Shown: positions 10,716 through 23,765, counted from the stretch's first letter. The stretch: 64,000 nucleotides of DNA from Adenophora triphylla var. japonica (GCA_022495995.1 JAFEMH010001454.1:372001-436000), one strand, 5' to 3'. Program-made: numbers and translations. Notes: generated from the letters alone by a model not told the origin.

Positions 10716-13700
10716 TGTCACGACCCGAAATATAGGCATTAATTATTATATGCATTTTATATTACTTTTAATATTTAAAATATTTTATGTGAAATATTAT
10801 TTATGATAATAAATAATAAAATGATTTATTTTATGTTTAAATGATTGTTGAAATTTAGTTATGGACTCATTATAAGTATTTTAACTTATACTTTGATATT
10901 TAAAATAAATTATGTGACATAATTATTGTGCTATTGGGTTTAAATAATTTATATTATGATTTAATGAAATTGTGAAGCTTAATTATTGATTTATTATGGG
11001 TGAGGTGCTTATGTGCAAAGTATAGAACTTAGGTGATGTTTGAGTGTGGTGGTTTAAAGTATGAGGTGCCTAAGTGTAACAATGAAATGTTTATCTTCTT
11101 ACAATTGTGAAAGACTCATTTCCCTCATCTTCATCTTCTTCCTTTTCTCTCTAAACCTCCATGGAAGCCAAGCTTGAGATTTTCTTCAAAAATTCACCCT
11201 ATATTCATCTCTTAGTTATTCTTCAAATAAATTACACCAAAATGATGAGGAGATCAAGAGGAAGCTATCTATCCAACTAGAATTTATTTTCTATTTCAAA
11301 AATAAAAGGCAAGTTATTATACTCCTTTCTTTGTATGCATGCTCATATATATGTTTATAAATTGGTTCTTGATATATATACTTGTTTTTGGGAATTTGGT
11401 TAAATAATGTGCTTGGGAAGTTTTGGGAGTTAATAATAAATTCTTGCATGTATAAATTAGTCAAATTATATACTTGGGAAATTATGGGTAATTATGATAA
11501 GATCTTGCATGTCTAATTTAGTTAAATTATCTACTTGGGAAATTATTGGAAATTATAATAAACTCTTGTATGTGAAATTTAGTTAAAGTATTTGTTTGGG
11601 AACAAAAAGGAATTAGGATTTTTATGAAATGGGTAGGAATGAGTAAATGAAGTGGGTAAATTATTATGATTTCTTTCTTTGTATGTTCAGGGACTAGAAT
11701 TATAATTGTTACTATGAATATAACTAAGACTTGTGCTTGGAATGAAAGTAAGTAGAATTTGAGTGAATGGGTGGAATTCTAATATATATTTTTATTAATT
11801 GTTGTTGGTAAGATGTAAATCATTTCCTTGAATTAAAATGAGTTATGTGCATGTTATAGTTATTAATGTCTTGTTATAGACTAAGTTATTTTGGGAACTT
11901 TTGGTATATATATTTCCTTGAATCTAAGTGGTAAATAATGAAGTTGAAAGTTGAGTGGTAATTTACTTGGTGAACAAAGTAAATGATATTAGAAGGGGTG
12001 AAATTTGTATGAAGGATTGGGTATGAGATGTTATATGTTTATTTAATTAGTTCTTGAGTAACAAATGTGGTAAAGTGATGCTAATGTCTTAAAAATGAAG
12101 TAAAATGAGTATATCATAGCTTGGTACCATTTTAGGTAATGTTTGGGACTGGTTTACGATGTTTTAAAACAGAGCATTTTGGGGTTATAACTTTTGGTTT
12201 TGGCTTTTGGCTAAATCTGCAGTCGGAATTTGGGGGTGGCACGAGTCGTGCCAATAGGCACGAGTCGTGCCCACGACTCGTTCTTCATAAGGCCATTCGT
12301 TCTGGACCATGGGTCTTGAACCCCACTCGTGAGCACGAGTCGTGCCATAAGGGTCCACTCGTGCTGGACCTAGAAGACTCAAAGGCACGAGTCGTGCCAC
12401 AGGGCACTAGTCGTGCCCTGTCCTGTAACTCTTGAACTGTTTTTAGAGCTGTGTATGTGTAGACCTAATCAAATTGGAACCAAAATGAAACCTCTTTAAT
12501 GTTGATTAAAGTAAAACACTTTAGCTACACAATGATGCCTTAGTTGGTCAAAATGAAATAGTGAAAGTACTTTAAATAGTATACGGAATTAACTTGATAA
12601 TTATAGATCGGTTAACTTGTGGAATTCATATTTAATTCATCCGGACTCGGAATTGAGTGATTCTTGAGTCCATTTTGGATAACTTTTCAAGACCTTTTCA
12701 ATGGACATATTTTCATAAGGTAAAAGTATAATTATTATTCCCAGAATGTCTCCTTTTTACAGCAGAGTTTAGTAAACTATTTTCAAAACCGGTTAAACTT
12801 ATAAAATGCATAAGTAATTCATACGAACTCGGAATTGGATGATTAAAGAGTTCAAATTGAGTATTTTTAGATGATATTTCAAATGGAATTGGTTTTATAA
12901 ACTAAAGTTGTAATGATCAATTCCAGATATTCTATTTTGCTATTATGGTGTGCTTATGTGTAGTATGTGTGATACTTCTTAACATGGATGATATTGTAAC
13001 ATGACTTGTTATAGATTAAATAATGTTTTGACATATGAAGTTTATTATAAGGAAGTTGGTCTAAGATTTGGATCAAAGTATGTGGAAGCAATGTGCATTC
13101 TTGAGTTGTGATATTGCCTTTTAAATATGATTTTATATCATGAATTGTTATTATAAATGTGTAGACCTTATGTGTTGCACATCTTGGACTTGTTGGACTA
13201 TTTGAAATATGATTGATAGGATTCCCTACTTTGGAATTCCTGAGTTAATTGAATTGATTCAAGGATTGTTTAGCTTTCATGCTATTTATGTCGCGGCCCC
13301 GAACCGTAGACCTACTTGGCCACCCGTCCGGGACGCGAACCGGAGACGCCAAATTTTCTAAAACTTTTTCGAAATGTCCTTTCTAAAAATTTGATATAAA
13401 AACCTGTTTAACTTAAAGGAAAACTTAAAATAACTAAACTTTAACTTATATATCCAACTACTAACTCGGGGCATCTCCACTTGGAGGAAAAGGGGTAAAA
13501 ACATAAACTAACCTTAAAACCAGTTTAGCTACAACATTTACAAAAATTAACACTTCAAAGTTTGAAATCAAAAGTTATTTTTACACAAGCTCCACCACGG
13601 AGATATCAAAATAAATGATTACAAAAACAGTCTCGGGTGTACTACCCCTTGGGTCACATTTACATAATGTAACCATAGCAAATCTTATCCAAAATATAAA

Positions 13701-16700
13701 CCCCACACTGGCATCCTCCTCGAACCTCAACTGGTCCTATACCTTGGATCTTCCATGTCTAAAACATTTAAAGGGGACGGGGTGAGATAAATCTCAACAA
13801 GCTATTATATATGCAACAATATGATATGCATTACATATAAGCATTCATAGTTCACTTTAATAACATTTCATAACACCAAGAACATAAGTTCACAAACCAT
13901 CAAACAAGTGCATCAAAATGCCACTTTAAAGGATACTAGACAAGGTTTGATCCTCAAAAGGATATCCAATTCTGATCAGCAGCAGTTGATGAAGCCGGTT
14001 CCGGAACCATTACAAGAACAACAAGAATTGGGCCTAATGACACAAAGTCATATCCCACTTGTGCAACTAGAACCTATCCTCGAGAGGAAAGCTAGCCCAC
14101 GTATCCCAAACCACGGCCAATGGTGGGTTATAAACAACAATGTATGAATTATAATAAACTTGGCTTGGTGCCATTATAATACCATAACATTGCTTAACAA
14201 GTACCAGCTGGACTTTAACTAGTTAAGCACAATAACAACGTACTTGCCTAACCAAATAATGTATGATCCAAAGTAGGGATACATACAACAAATGTAGCAT
14301 AAAGCTAACAATACTATAACAAGTATTTAACAACAATAGCACGAAGGCTAAACAATCCTTGAACCAATCCAAACAATGTATGATCCAAAGTAGGGATACA
14401 TACAACAAGTATAGCATAAAGCTAATAATACTATAACAAGTATTTAACACACTTAGCACAAAGGCTAACTATCAATAAATCCATTCAAACCATCTGGGCA
14501 TTCCAAAATAGGGAATCCTATAAAATACTTTTCAAATAGTCCAACAAGTTCAAGTTGTGCAACACATAGGGTCTACACATTTATTAACAACCATGATATA
14601 AAATCATATATAAAAACACTATCATAACTCACGAATCCCATTAGTTTCCACTTACTTGATTCAAGTATTTGACCAACTTCCTTATATAAAATCCATAATA
14701 AAATCAATGCATATGAATGCAAGTAAGGCAACAAGATGTCATATACTAGTCCTACATATTCAACATGTAATAATATACAACCTCTATTACGGTCCAAGTT
14801 CCATTTACCAAGTTGTATTTACTTTGATATAAAAATGAATTCAAAGTTGTCAAGCTATTTCCGAACATTATTTAAAGTAGTTCCAAAATTCCAATTTGAC
14901 CAACTAAGGCACCCTGGTATAGCTAAAGTATTCTACTCCAATCTAGATTAAAGAGGTTTCAATTTGGTTCTAGTTTGATTAAGTTTACACTGCTCAAAAA
15001 ATGGTTCAAGGTTCACAGGACAGGGCACGACTCGTGCCCTAGGGGACGACTCGTGCCATTGAATCTTCAAGGTCCAGCACGAGTGGACCCTTCTGGCATG
15101 ACTCGTGCTCACGAGTTGGGTTCAAGGCAATTGACTCAGGACGGCTGGCCTTATTGAGAACGAGTCGTGGGCACGACTCGTGCCCTCTTGGCACGACTCG
15201 TGCCACGCCCAGAAAGTGATCTGCAGATTTGAACTTCAACTCAAACCAATTTTAAAACCCAATATCACAAGGCTCTAGTTAAGGCACTACCAAATGATAC
15301 TAAATTAGAACATAATCACTTTTCTTCATTTTTAAAACATTAACATCACTTTACTTACCAAGTAAATCATCCATTTACTTCCAACTTCTTCATTTACCTT
15401 TAAATCCAATGGAATATTTTCTAAAAGTTCCCAAAACAATTATACTATATCAAAATATTTATTTTCATAACATGATCATAGAACACCTATTTCAATTTAC
15501 TAAATTCTTATTTATCATTTTACTCATAATCATTCTAAACCATTTCTAGTTCAAGAAGTATTCTAAATTAAACCATAACAATTATTTTTCAAGAGTCAAT
15601 TATAAATATACCCAATTAAACATGCAAGAAAGAATTATATCATCTTCATACTAGTAATTCATCTAATCAATTAATTTCCAATTCTTCCCTTTCCAAACAT
15701 ATAACTCAACTAAATTAAATATTCAAGAAACAATTATTTAAAATCTAATTCTTTCCATTTTCAAGCATACAATTCAACTAAGTTAAACATGCAAGAGTGG
15801 ATTATAGACACCCTACTTCAAATTATCCATTTCAAATAATTTCAAGAATTAAATATACACATACATAACATGAGCATTCAAAAAAAGGAAAATATAATAA
15901 CTTGCCTTAATTTTTATTTGAATGCATGTGAACTCTAATTAGGTAGATAAGCTCATCTTGACCTCCTCATCATTTTGGTGCAATTTATTTGAAGAATAGA
16001 CAAGGCTTTGATTTATAAGGATTTTTAGAAATGGAAAAGCTTACTAGAGCTTCCATGGAAATACCAAAGAAGGAAGAAGAAGAATGAGGGAGGTTTCAAC
16101 ATAGTAAGAGGATATATATTAACAAATTACAACTAGGCACCTCCTAGTTTGATTTACTAAACACAAAATTCATCTAAGTTCCACCTTAAACACTTTAGCA
16201 CCTTAGCATATAATGAGTTAATAATTAAATTTCAACAATCATTTAAACATAAAATAAATCATTCTATATTTATTATCATAAATAATATATCACATAAAAT
16301 ATTTTAAATATAAAAATGTAATATAAAATGCATATAAATAATGCCTATATTTCGGGTCGTGACAATTTATGTTGAGTACTTGTTATAGTAAATGTGTAGA
16401 CCTTATGTGTTGCACATCTTGAATTTGTTGTATTACTTGGAATGTAAATAATAGGGTTCCCTACTTTGGAATTCCTAAGTTGATTGAATTTGGCTCAAGA
16501 GTTGTTAGCCTTCGTGCTATTGATGTTGAATACTTGTTATAGTATTGTTAGATTTATGCTATACTTGTTGTATGTATCCCTACTTTGGATCATACATTAT
16601 TTGGTTGAGCAAGTACGTCGTTATTGTGCTTAACTAGTTAAAGTCCAGTTGGTACTTGTTGTTAAGCAATGTTATGGTATTATAATGGCACCGAGCCAAG

Positions 16701-17661
16701 TTCATTATAATTCATACATTGTTGTTTATAACCCACCATAGGCCATGGTTTGGGATTCGTGGGCTAGCTTTCCTTTTGAGGAAAGGTTCTAGTTGCACAA
16801 GTGGGATATGACTGTGTGTCATTAGGCCCAATCTTGTTGTTCTTGTTATGGTTCCGGAACCGCTTCATCAACTGCTGCTGCTGCTCAGAGTTGGATATCC
16901 TTTTGAGGATAAACCTTGGCTAGTATCCTTCTAAGTGTTACATTATTGCACCTATGTGTTGTTGTGATGTATTTATGATGAGTTGGTCGTTGTTTCCAAC
17001 CGGTATAGGACGGTTGGCGACAGGGAGCCTCTCATATTATGTGGGTTGTGTTTTCATTATATGAACTGCTTTTATGTTATAAATGTGAAATCTATATGAA
17101 GATATGTATGCCTTATATGAATTGCATATCATCTTGTTGCATATAAAATAACTTGTTGAGATTTATCTCACCCCGTCCCCTTTAAATGTTTTAGACTGGA
17201 GCAATCCAGGGTTTAGAACCGGTTGAGGTTCGAGGAGGACGCCAGTGTGGGGTTTATATTTTGGGTAAGATTTGTTGTGGTTACATTACTTAAATGTGAC
17301 CCAAGGGGTAGTACACCCGAGACGGTTTTTGTAATCATTTATTTTGATATCTCCTTGGTGGAGCTTGTGTAATTATAAACCTTTGGTTTCAAACTTCGAA
17401 GTGTTAACTTTTGTAAATGTTGTAACTAAGTTAGTTTTAAAGTTAGTTTATGTTTTATTCCCTTTTCCTCCAAGTGGAGATGCCCCAAGTTAATAGTTGG
17501 AGGTGTAAGTTTAGTTGTTTTCAAGTTTTTCTTTAAAGTTAAACAGGTTTTTATATCAAATTTTTAGAAAGGACATTTCGAAAAAGTTTTTTAAAAATAG
17601 GCATCTCCAGTTCGCGACCCGGGCGTGGGGCCAAGTAGGTCTACGGTTCGGGGTCGCGACA
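10716..17661 (+). repeat. LTR3, split by an inverted solo LTR
   Basis: It begins TGTCACGACCCG at 10716 and ends GGGGTCGCGACA at 17661. Removing the insert 13,289-16,364 and one ATTTA copy leaves about 3.86 kb, the same length as LTR1. The sequence is nearly identical to LTR1, which implies a recent common origin. The base after its end starts host sequence of another retroelement (GATTCCCC). Confidence 0.8.
13289..16364 (-). mobile_element. Inverted solo LTR of the same family
   Basis: Read on the minus strand it starts TGTCACGACCCGAAATATAG and ends GGTTCGGGGCCGCGACA, the same termini as LTR1-3 but with clearly diverged interior sequence. It is 3,076 bp long. It is flanked by the 5-bp duplication ATTTA (13284-13288 and 16365-16369), which marks an independent insertion into LTR3. 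It has an internal tandem duplication of 117 bp (about 14,259-14,492) around a TACATTATTTGG-like segment, and its own cluster of GGCACGAGTCGTGCC words near 15,020-15,205. Confidence 0.85.
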
Positions 17662-18025
17662 GATTCCCCTTCTGCGGGCTGCGTCTTTTTCAATTGCGAG
17701 CTTCTTATCCCTTCGAATGTCCTCAGGTGTCGACACATAACCGAACCCCTGAATGTTTTTCTGCTCTTTGATTTCAATAACTTGGTGCTGACCCTGTAGT
17801 CTCTTGCCAAGTCCCAGCCCCGGGATGAAGTTCATGAGCTTCATCATTTTCATGGCTGGTGGGATTCTGTCCCAAGATAAAGGAAGGTCGATGTTGCAAA
17901 CCTGGATTTTGGAAGTCTCCACAGTGAATCCAGTTAACATTTTGTCATTGTCATTGTGTTTAATTTCTAACACGGGAATGTCATTGGCGGCGGTTCCCTC
18001 AATGGCGGTTTACTCAATGGTAACT
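17662..18025 (-). pseudogene. Tat/Ogre-type gag-pol fragment with G-patch-like motif
   Basis: A minus-strand frame continues from about 18,025 to the LTR3 boundary. It contains an MMKLMNFIPGLGLGK block of about 15 residues followed by LQG and a GFGYVSTPEDIRR block. A glycine-rich G-patch-like motif of this form is found between protease and reverse transcriptase in Tat-lineage Ty3/gypsy polyproteins. The fragment is cut at its C-terminal side by the Tekay-like cluster and at its N-terminal side by the LTR start at 18,026, so it is the oldest layer of this nest. The missing neighbouring domains are not visible in the window. Confidence 0.6.
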
Positions 18026-18119
18026 GTGAGTACCCCGACCCAAAACCACAATCTTGTAATTTTCTCAAAAGACAATTCACAATTCACATTTCATCAGCCA
18101 GGCCAGCCCAACCTAGGTG
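18026..18119 (+). repeat. Truncated LTR start, Y-like
   Basis: It begins TGTGAGTACCCCGACCC, sharing its first ~15 bases with the LTR at 54,810 (TGTGAGTACCCCGATCC) and then diverging. After about 94 bp it is cut by the LTR of element P1. It is interpreted as the 5' tip of an LTR from a family related to Y. The alternative is a chance match of LTR termini. Confidence 0.45.
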
Positions 18120-19932
18120 TGATGTACCCGATTTTTTTTGAAATCAAACGGAGTCGCCACGCCATTTTTGTTTTAAGGGCCAAAACTTTGAAAAATGCTC
18201 GAGATTAGAGATTTGGGTTCGGAGGTCACGTTACACACTGGGAAGAACGTTAGTGTTCACCCGGAATGCCTCGTAAAACGAGTCTTCCAAGCTTAAAAAC
18301 CATTTGTGTGTGTGTGTTTTGGCCAAAATAAGTTGAAACTGAAAAGTAAAAATTGGGAACTCTTTATTAGACTTTGAATAAATCCCATGATTTTTGGTGT
18401 GATTTTTGGGTTGATTTTTGGTACTCAAAAGATTTTTTGAAGTTGAAAAACATTTCTGCCAGAATGAAAAAGGCAGTGGACACTTTATTTTAAAATAGGT
18501 TTAAGGGCTTAAAAATCTCAGAATCTGGGGAAAGTCCGAGAATGAAAGTTGTTCAAAACACCTTAAATAAAGTTTCTGTAAAAGAACTTTCCCATTTGGA
18601 GATGATTTGGTGGACCAAAACCTTCTGGAAATCTCAGAGGAACTGACTTTTAAAAGATAATTTGAAAAAGGGAGTTTTACTCACGAAAAAAATAAAGTAA
18701 AAATATGTCTGGAAATATCTGGATGTTGGCTACAAAAAGTGTTTTGTAGTCAACACCAAATTCCAAGTTTCTGTATGTCCAAAAAATCAGACCATGGACA
18801 AAGGTCTTAGAGAAAGGCTACTGGACAGCAACTTCCTCATGAAGAAAAACATGATTTTAAAAGGGGTTTGGCATCCATGCTTGTCTCCATTTCCTTAGGC
18901 TTTGATTAGTAGTCACTAGACATTTTAGTGGTGATCTACTATATCAAGCCATCCTTAGGGTACATTAGGACTTAAGCATTTCATTTGCTTGGGAAGTGGA
19001 ATTTTATCCTTTGAAATCAAGATTTGATGTATGAAAAAGATTTTTAGGGTTTTGAAAACATGTTTGCAAGTAAGTAAGAACACTTTGAAAGTAATGTTGA
19101 TCCTTGTAGAGGATCATCCATGGAGATGAACTTCCATGGTGATCCTCTTGGATCTAGGGCAAGAAGATGAACAAACTACATTTTGGAGTTTGAAAATGCA
19201 TGCATGGATGAGAGAAATTTAGGGTGAGGAGAAGGAGGTTATACCTATCTTCTTTGTGTTTTGTGTTTGAATGGATTCAAGGCTTGAAGGTGTTTAGGGT
19301 TTGAATGTGTTTAGGGTTTGAATGTGTTTAAGGTTTGTGATTAGAGTTGGTCAAAGAGAAAACAAGTAGATAACAATGAAGTCCTCTATGTTTTCTCTCT
19401 AATCCTCCTCCTAAGGGGTGATTTAAGCTTGGGCTTGTGTATGTATGAGAATGATTTGAGAGTATTTTGAGTGAGTGAGATTTGGGAAAGATTCAAGAGA
19501 AAATGGTGGCAATTCAAGTGAATTCCTACTGTTTTCTCCCTATTTTTCGCCAAGGTGCAGTTGTAAATTGTGTTGTTCCTCCCTTATTTTTGTGACTGAA
19601 GCTCTCAATTTATAGGCACTCTGAAATAACATTCCTATCCGCGCGGATGCTCTTGTAGGCGTGCAGTGTTCATTAAATGCTGCTCCAGGCTTTGGACGTG
19701 AAGAATAAAATTCAAATTAAGCAACCAGAAAATGTTCCAGCCACTTCCATTTCGGGTTTTTGACCTTTCTTTTGCTTTTTTGATTCTTTTCCATGGTTTA
19801 TCTTTAAATGGCAATCCTTAATCTACCCTCACTTTGTTAGGAATGTTAGGAATTGTTAGAAATGTTAGAAATGTTAAAACTTTCGTTAATTTTCTAACGA
19901 AAATACTAACAACTCAAATTGGAGCACTTACA
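18120..19932 (-). repeat. 3' LTR of P1
   Basis: On the minus strand it starts TGTAAGTGCTCC (19932 downward) and ends GTACATCA. It contains the intact palindrome ATCCGCGCGGAT (19637-19648), a TATA box (19604-19615, minus) and the hairpin TTTCGTTA..TAACGAAA near its 5' end. Near its 3' end lies CGGAGTCGCCA (18149-18159), the complement of the first 11 nt of the PBS. A (GT)n stretch lies near 18,305. Confidence 0.85.
19604..19648 (-). promoter_or_regulatory. LTR promoter: palindrome + TATA box (P1 3' LTR)
   Basis: Reading on the minus strand: ATCCGCGCGGAT (19648-19637), 21 nt, then CTATAAATTGAG (19615-19604). The TATA box would start transcription of the element about 30 nt further on. The palindrome is perfect over 12 bp. 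The same spacing is found in the other two LTR copies. Confidence 0.65.
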
Positions 19933-20288
19933 GTAGCCCCTCGGCGACGGCGCTTTCGAAGGAAGCGGGGTCGTCGATAAGAGTAAGGCTCCATATTTGA
20001 CAGGATGATCAAGTGATCGAGTGGCTGGACCTATCGATAGGCTACCTACGTATCCTTAAGAGGAATCAAGCCGGTCGTAGTTCGGGTCTTTGACCCTGGA
20101 GTGATTGTTTTAGGATGTCAACCTGGTGAGCGAGTTCTCGGTCGGTTCTGCCGAGAGAAACTTCTGGGGGATAAGAGATGACCATTTTCGGTCTGATGGC
20201 TGGAGTTGTATATCCGCTCTGCTGGGGATAGGAATGACCATTTTTGGTCTGAAATTGTATATCCGCTCTGCTGGGGATAGGGTTGAAT

Positions 20289-20310
20289 CCCAGATGGGTT
20301 TTAAATGAAG
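20289..20310 (+). promoter_or_regulatory. Antisense PMD promoter remnant with deleted palindrome (P1)
   Basis: AATCCCAGATGGG (20287-20299 region) equals the antisense-promoter palindrome AATCCCATCCGCGCGGATGGG minus its central TCCGCGCG. A TA-rich TTTTAAATG follows directly. The PMD start codon is at 20441. The intact counterparts are at 60,730-60,747 and 23,722-23,739. Confidence 0.5.
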
Positions 20311-20440
20311 GGCCGCCGCCCTTCTCCTTCTTCTTCATTGTTTTGCAGTTTTTGAGAGAGAGACGAGAGAGAAAAGGCAAAACCGCCATTTTTGGTTCAA
20401 AAGCTTTGAAATTCTTCCGATTTCTTCGATTTTTCAAGCA

Positions 20441-23410
20441 ATGGAACACGTGGGAGTAGCCATTCAAGGCCAAGGACGTGGCCCGGTCGCGGAAAGACGA
20501 TTGGAGCTTGTTCGAATGAGGAGGCATTACACACTTTCGCAATCGATTGCGGAGGAGCCCTACCCCGACGCGTGGCAACATTGGGCCACTGATCCGAATC
20601 TCCGAACGGTATACTTCGAATCTCTTCACTTCCTTTGTTGATTTCTTGCTTGAAATTGATTTTGTGATTGATTTTTTTTTGAATATCCGAAAATTGATGT
20701 TCTTGGGCTTGAAATTTGATTTTGATGTTTTGCATGTTGTAATGAGTATGTGGGTAATCAAAAGATGCATTTTGTTTGGAAAAAAGGAATGGCATTTTTG
20801 CCAATTTTTTTTTTTTTTTTAAATTCTAAAATTGCATTTTAAAATTCAAAAATTATGTTTTTTTTTTGACACTGAAATTGGATTTTTGATGATTTGCATG
20901 TTGCAATGTGTTTGAAAAGAATGGGCATTTTGCCATTTTTTTTTGTTTGTTTTTTTTTTGAAATATGAAATGATAAGGAATTCGCCCGAATTCGGGACGG
21001 ACATGAATGTATGCATGTATGCACTCTTGTAGGATTTTTTTTGTAATGGGATGATGAATGATATGAATGTATGTATGCATAGGATTTTTTTTTGAAAAGT
21101 GGGATGGATTTTTGATTCCGTTGATTGAATAAATGACTTGTGGAAAAACTGTTTATTTGTGCTATTTTGTGAAAAATGGGACGGAGTTTTTACTTCCGTT
21201 GACATGCTTTCTGTATGAATGAATGAATGGTATTTGCTGAAAAACTCTTTTCTTTGGTGCGAGAAAAATGGGGGCTAGGTCCGTTGTATGCTGTTATGCT
21301 GCCCGATTTTCTGCAAAACTCTATAATGCATGTGTATGCTTTTTTTTTTTTTGAATGCAAAAAATTTTTTTTGTCATTTTTGTTTCTCTCTTTTTTTTTA
21401 TTGCAGGGCGGAAATAATTTCGTGACGGAGCAGCTAAACAAGATGAAGACTCGGGGATCGGTGGAGTCTGTGATTTATTTGTGGGACCGGCTTCCGGTTT
21501 TGGGCAGAGGAGCGATGATGAGTCCTAGACAGATCATCATTGAGACTGGATTGTACGAGTTCATCGAGTGCTTGAGGGGTTTGGTCAAGTTCCCCAAGAG
21601 TAAGGGACTGATCTTCGCTTTGGCACAGCATTGGTGGGACGTGACCCACACATTCCATTTCTTCTGGGGGAGGCCACGGTCACACCTTCCGACTATGCTG
21701 CGATTACGGGCCTGTCCTTTAAGGGGCGGAGTATTGAGTGGAGAGACGGCTACAGCGATATGGATCTGCAGGCCCTTCTAGGATTTCCCCTATTCCCAAA
21801 AAGGGGATGGGGATGGAGTACGCGGTGGTCCACGGGAAGATCGTGGAGAGTATTGGGAGCTACCAGGCTGGGGATGAGAGGATAGGCGTTGAGCAGATTG
21901 CTAGGGCCTTTTTATGGTTTGCTTTTTCGAGCACGCTTTTTGGACATGCCGAGGGGACTGCTGTTTTTGCTTTGCTGAGGTCCTTGGAGGACGTGGGGAT
22001 GGCTGGAGAGATATCTTGGGGAGAGGCCGGGCTGGCAGAGCTATATTTTGCTCTGGATCGATATAGCCTAAGGCTCAAGTCGGCTCTTTGACGTGCTTCG
22101 AGTTCCTCCTGGAGGTACAAGATTTCTTTTTTTTTCACTTTCCTCTTTTCTTTAAGCACGTATTCTTTCTCGCACTTAATTGATTTGACCTTTTCCTTTC
22201 GCAGTATGGGCTCTAGAGTTTTTCACGTCACGATGTGGCGGCACCGACGGAGTACATCGGGCGTATCCGGCCATGCTTTCTTGGTCCAAGTATGCCCGGG
22301 AGAAGAAAGGTTCTAGGGGCGCACGACCCTCAAGTACTCGGATTGCCCGCCTTTGACGAGGGCCGAGACGGATGAGGATCATATTTTACCCCTGGGATCG
22401 CTTCGATGTGAAGCCCGAAGGGTGCCGAGAGATGGACCGTGGAGCGGAGGATCTTGAGAGGCTTGACCTGCGACGTGTATTATCTGGGGGAGAGAGTGAC
22501 GCGTCAACATGGCGTGGGTGCACCTGCGATGGCTCCGGTGGAGCCTCCGGCTGACATGATGCATCCGAGTGAGAACTCGGAGACCTGGGATGAGTATCGA
22601 GGTGGCCAGCACCACTCGAGGTTCGTGGCGATCGAGGATTACTCGCGATTTGTCTTGTGGAGGCTGAAGACGCCTCAGGTTCTTGAGAGAGAGGGATTGG
22701 GGGTTGTGCGGTACCCTCGATTGAGCTTTTCATATGTCCAGGACGGGGTCAGGCTGAGAGTACAGATCCCTGTTCCTGATCGGGTTCCACGAGCTTTCCG
22801 GCCTCGTCCGGATATGAAGGTATGGTTTCTCCTTCTCCTTTTTTTTTTTGCTTCTGTCTTTTCCTTTCTTTCCTGTCATCATTTTTCGCCTTAATTATCT
22901 CTGACGCTTTTGTTTTCGTGCATTTCCCGGCCAAGGTGGTGGAGAAGCTGACGAACCAGGTGATCAAGGGCTAAGAGGTTCATCAAGAATATGGTTATTT
23001 GTGGGTCTTCTCAGGGCAGGAGGAGACGAGCACAGCAGGCGCCTGTCGAGAGGGAGACTTCCCCTACTCCTTTCGAGCCTTCTCCCGAGACTCCTCTTTC
23101 TCCTCTCATAGATCCCAGTGTGGTGTTGCCCTCGGACCACGTCATTCTCGGAGATCCGTATGGACAGGGACATGTCTGGCATCACGGCGGGTCTTCTTCG
23201 CACGTCCGGGAATCCGACGCATTTTCGTTTGGATACGACTTCTTTGCGGATCTTGGCTTGCCGTACCAGGGTGTGCCAGTTGGTCCCGACGAGCCTTCCT
23301 CCGGTGACGAGGATGATTCCGAGCCTGAGATATTCGTGGCTACTGAGGAGGCGGGCCCAAGCCGCAAGAGGGATCGGGGGAAGGCGCCAGCCACCGAGGA
23401 CTCTGACTGA
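20441..23410 (+). pseudogene. Antisense plant mobile domain (PMD) gene of P1, four exons
   Basis: Exons with GT-AG borders: 20441-20608, 21407-22114, 22205-22819, 22936-23410. The first junction is in frame. Exon 2 carries the aminotransferase-like plant mobile domain: LWDRLP, an ETGL segment, THTFHFFWGEATVTPSDY and ITGLSFKG, then GVEQIARAFLWFAFSSTLF and WGEAGLAELYFALDR. PMD proteins are found in many plant transposons and in the Arabidopsis nuclear proteins MAIN and MAIL1. Exon 4 encodes an acidic, proline-rich tail ending in a basic SRKRDRGK stretch, a possible nuclear signal. It lies antisense to gag-pol between pol and the 3' LTR. Frameshifts near 21,669, near 21,790 and just after 22,970, plus a stop at the end of exon 2, make this copy a pseudogene. 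P2 holds the homologue at 60,901-63,771. Confidence 0.75.
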
Positions 23411-23721
23411 TCTTCTGAGACCGACTTCTGAGATTGTACCTATTATTATTTATTTATTTTTTTGGTAGATACAGTTTTTTTTTTATGCACACTCTTTTTT
23501 TTGGAATGTAATAATTTAGGATTTTATTTTATTTTATCTATCATGAATGCAATTTTATATGAATGCACTGTTGCATGAGCCCCGATTTTTGGCAAGGGTG
23601 TGAGTGTTTGGTATATGAACTGCTTGGAAAAGGTTTTTGCACGGAGTTTCGGCAAATGGGATGAAAATATTCCTCCGTTGTGCGCAGCTTTAAACCGCCG
23701 CAGATTTTTACTGGTGACAAT

Positions 23722-23765
23722 CCCATCCGCGCGGATGGGGTCGAGTTCTGACACTGGCATTTAAT
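23722..23765 (+). promoter_or_regulatory. Antisense promoter of the DUF7745-like gene (P1)
   Basis: The 18-bp perfect palindrome CCCATCCGCGCGGATGGG (23722-23739) is followed, 21 nt after its ATCCGCGCGGAT core, by CATTTAATTTTT (23758 onward), a plausible TATA-like box. The gene's start codon is about 100 nt downstream at 23862. The context AATCCCATCCGCGCGGATGGGG closely matches that upstream of the P2 PMD gene. The assignment as a promoter is an inference from position and spacing. Confidence 0.6.

Larger units (their letters stand above)
211..17661 (+). mobile_element. Tekay/Del-like Ty3-gypsy LTR cluster, non-autonomous, nested
   Basis: The order is internal 3' end (211-580), LTR1 (581-4423), internal A (4424-6520), 5'-truncated LTR2 (6521-9117), internal B (9118-10715), LTR3 (10716-17661). 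The LTRs begin TGTCACGACCCG, end GGGGTCGCGACA, and are about 3.85 kb without insertions. The primer-binding site matches initiator tRNA-Met. Long LTRs, this primer and these ends fit the Tekay/Del chromovirus lineage, an assignment made from memory. The only coding sequence recognised inside is a decayed protease fragment, so the unit is non-autonomous. Sharing of LTRs between successive internals points to unequal recombination or a multimeric insertion. The right flank is GATTC; the left end is outside the window. Confidence 0.75.

Noticed and set aside
17804..18208. 134-residue plus-strand frame
   Set aside because: It is opposite the Tat gag-pol fragment and crosses three element junctions.
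20066..21205. Long minus-strand frames opposite the PMD gene's first exon and intron
   Set aside because: Lysine-rich runs come from T-tracts in the intron and the rest is the shadow of the plus-strand exon.
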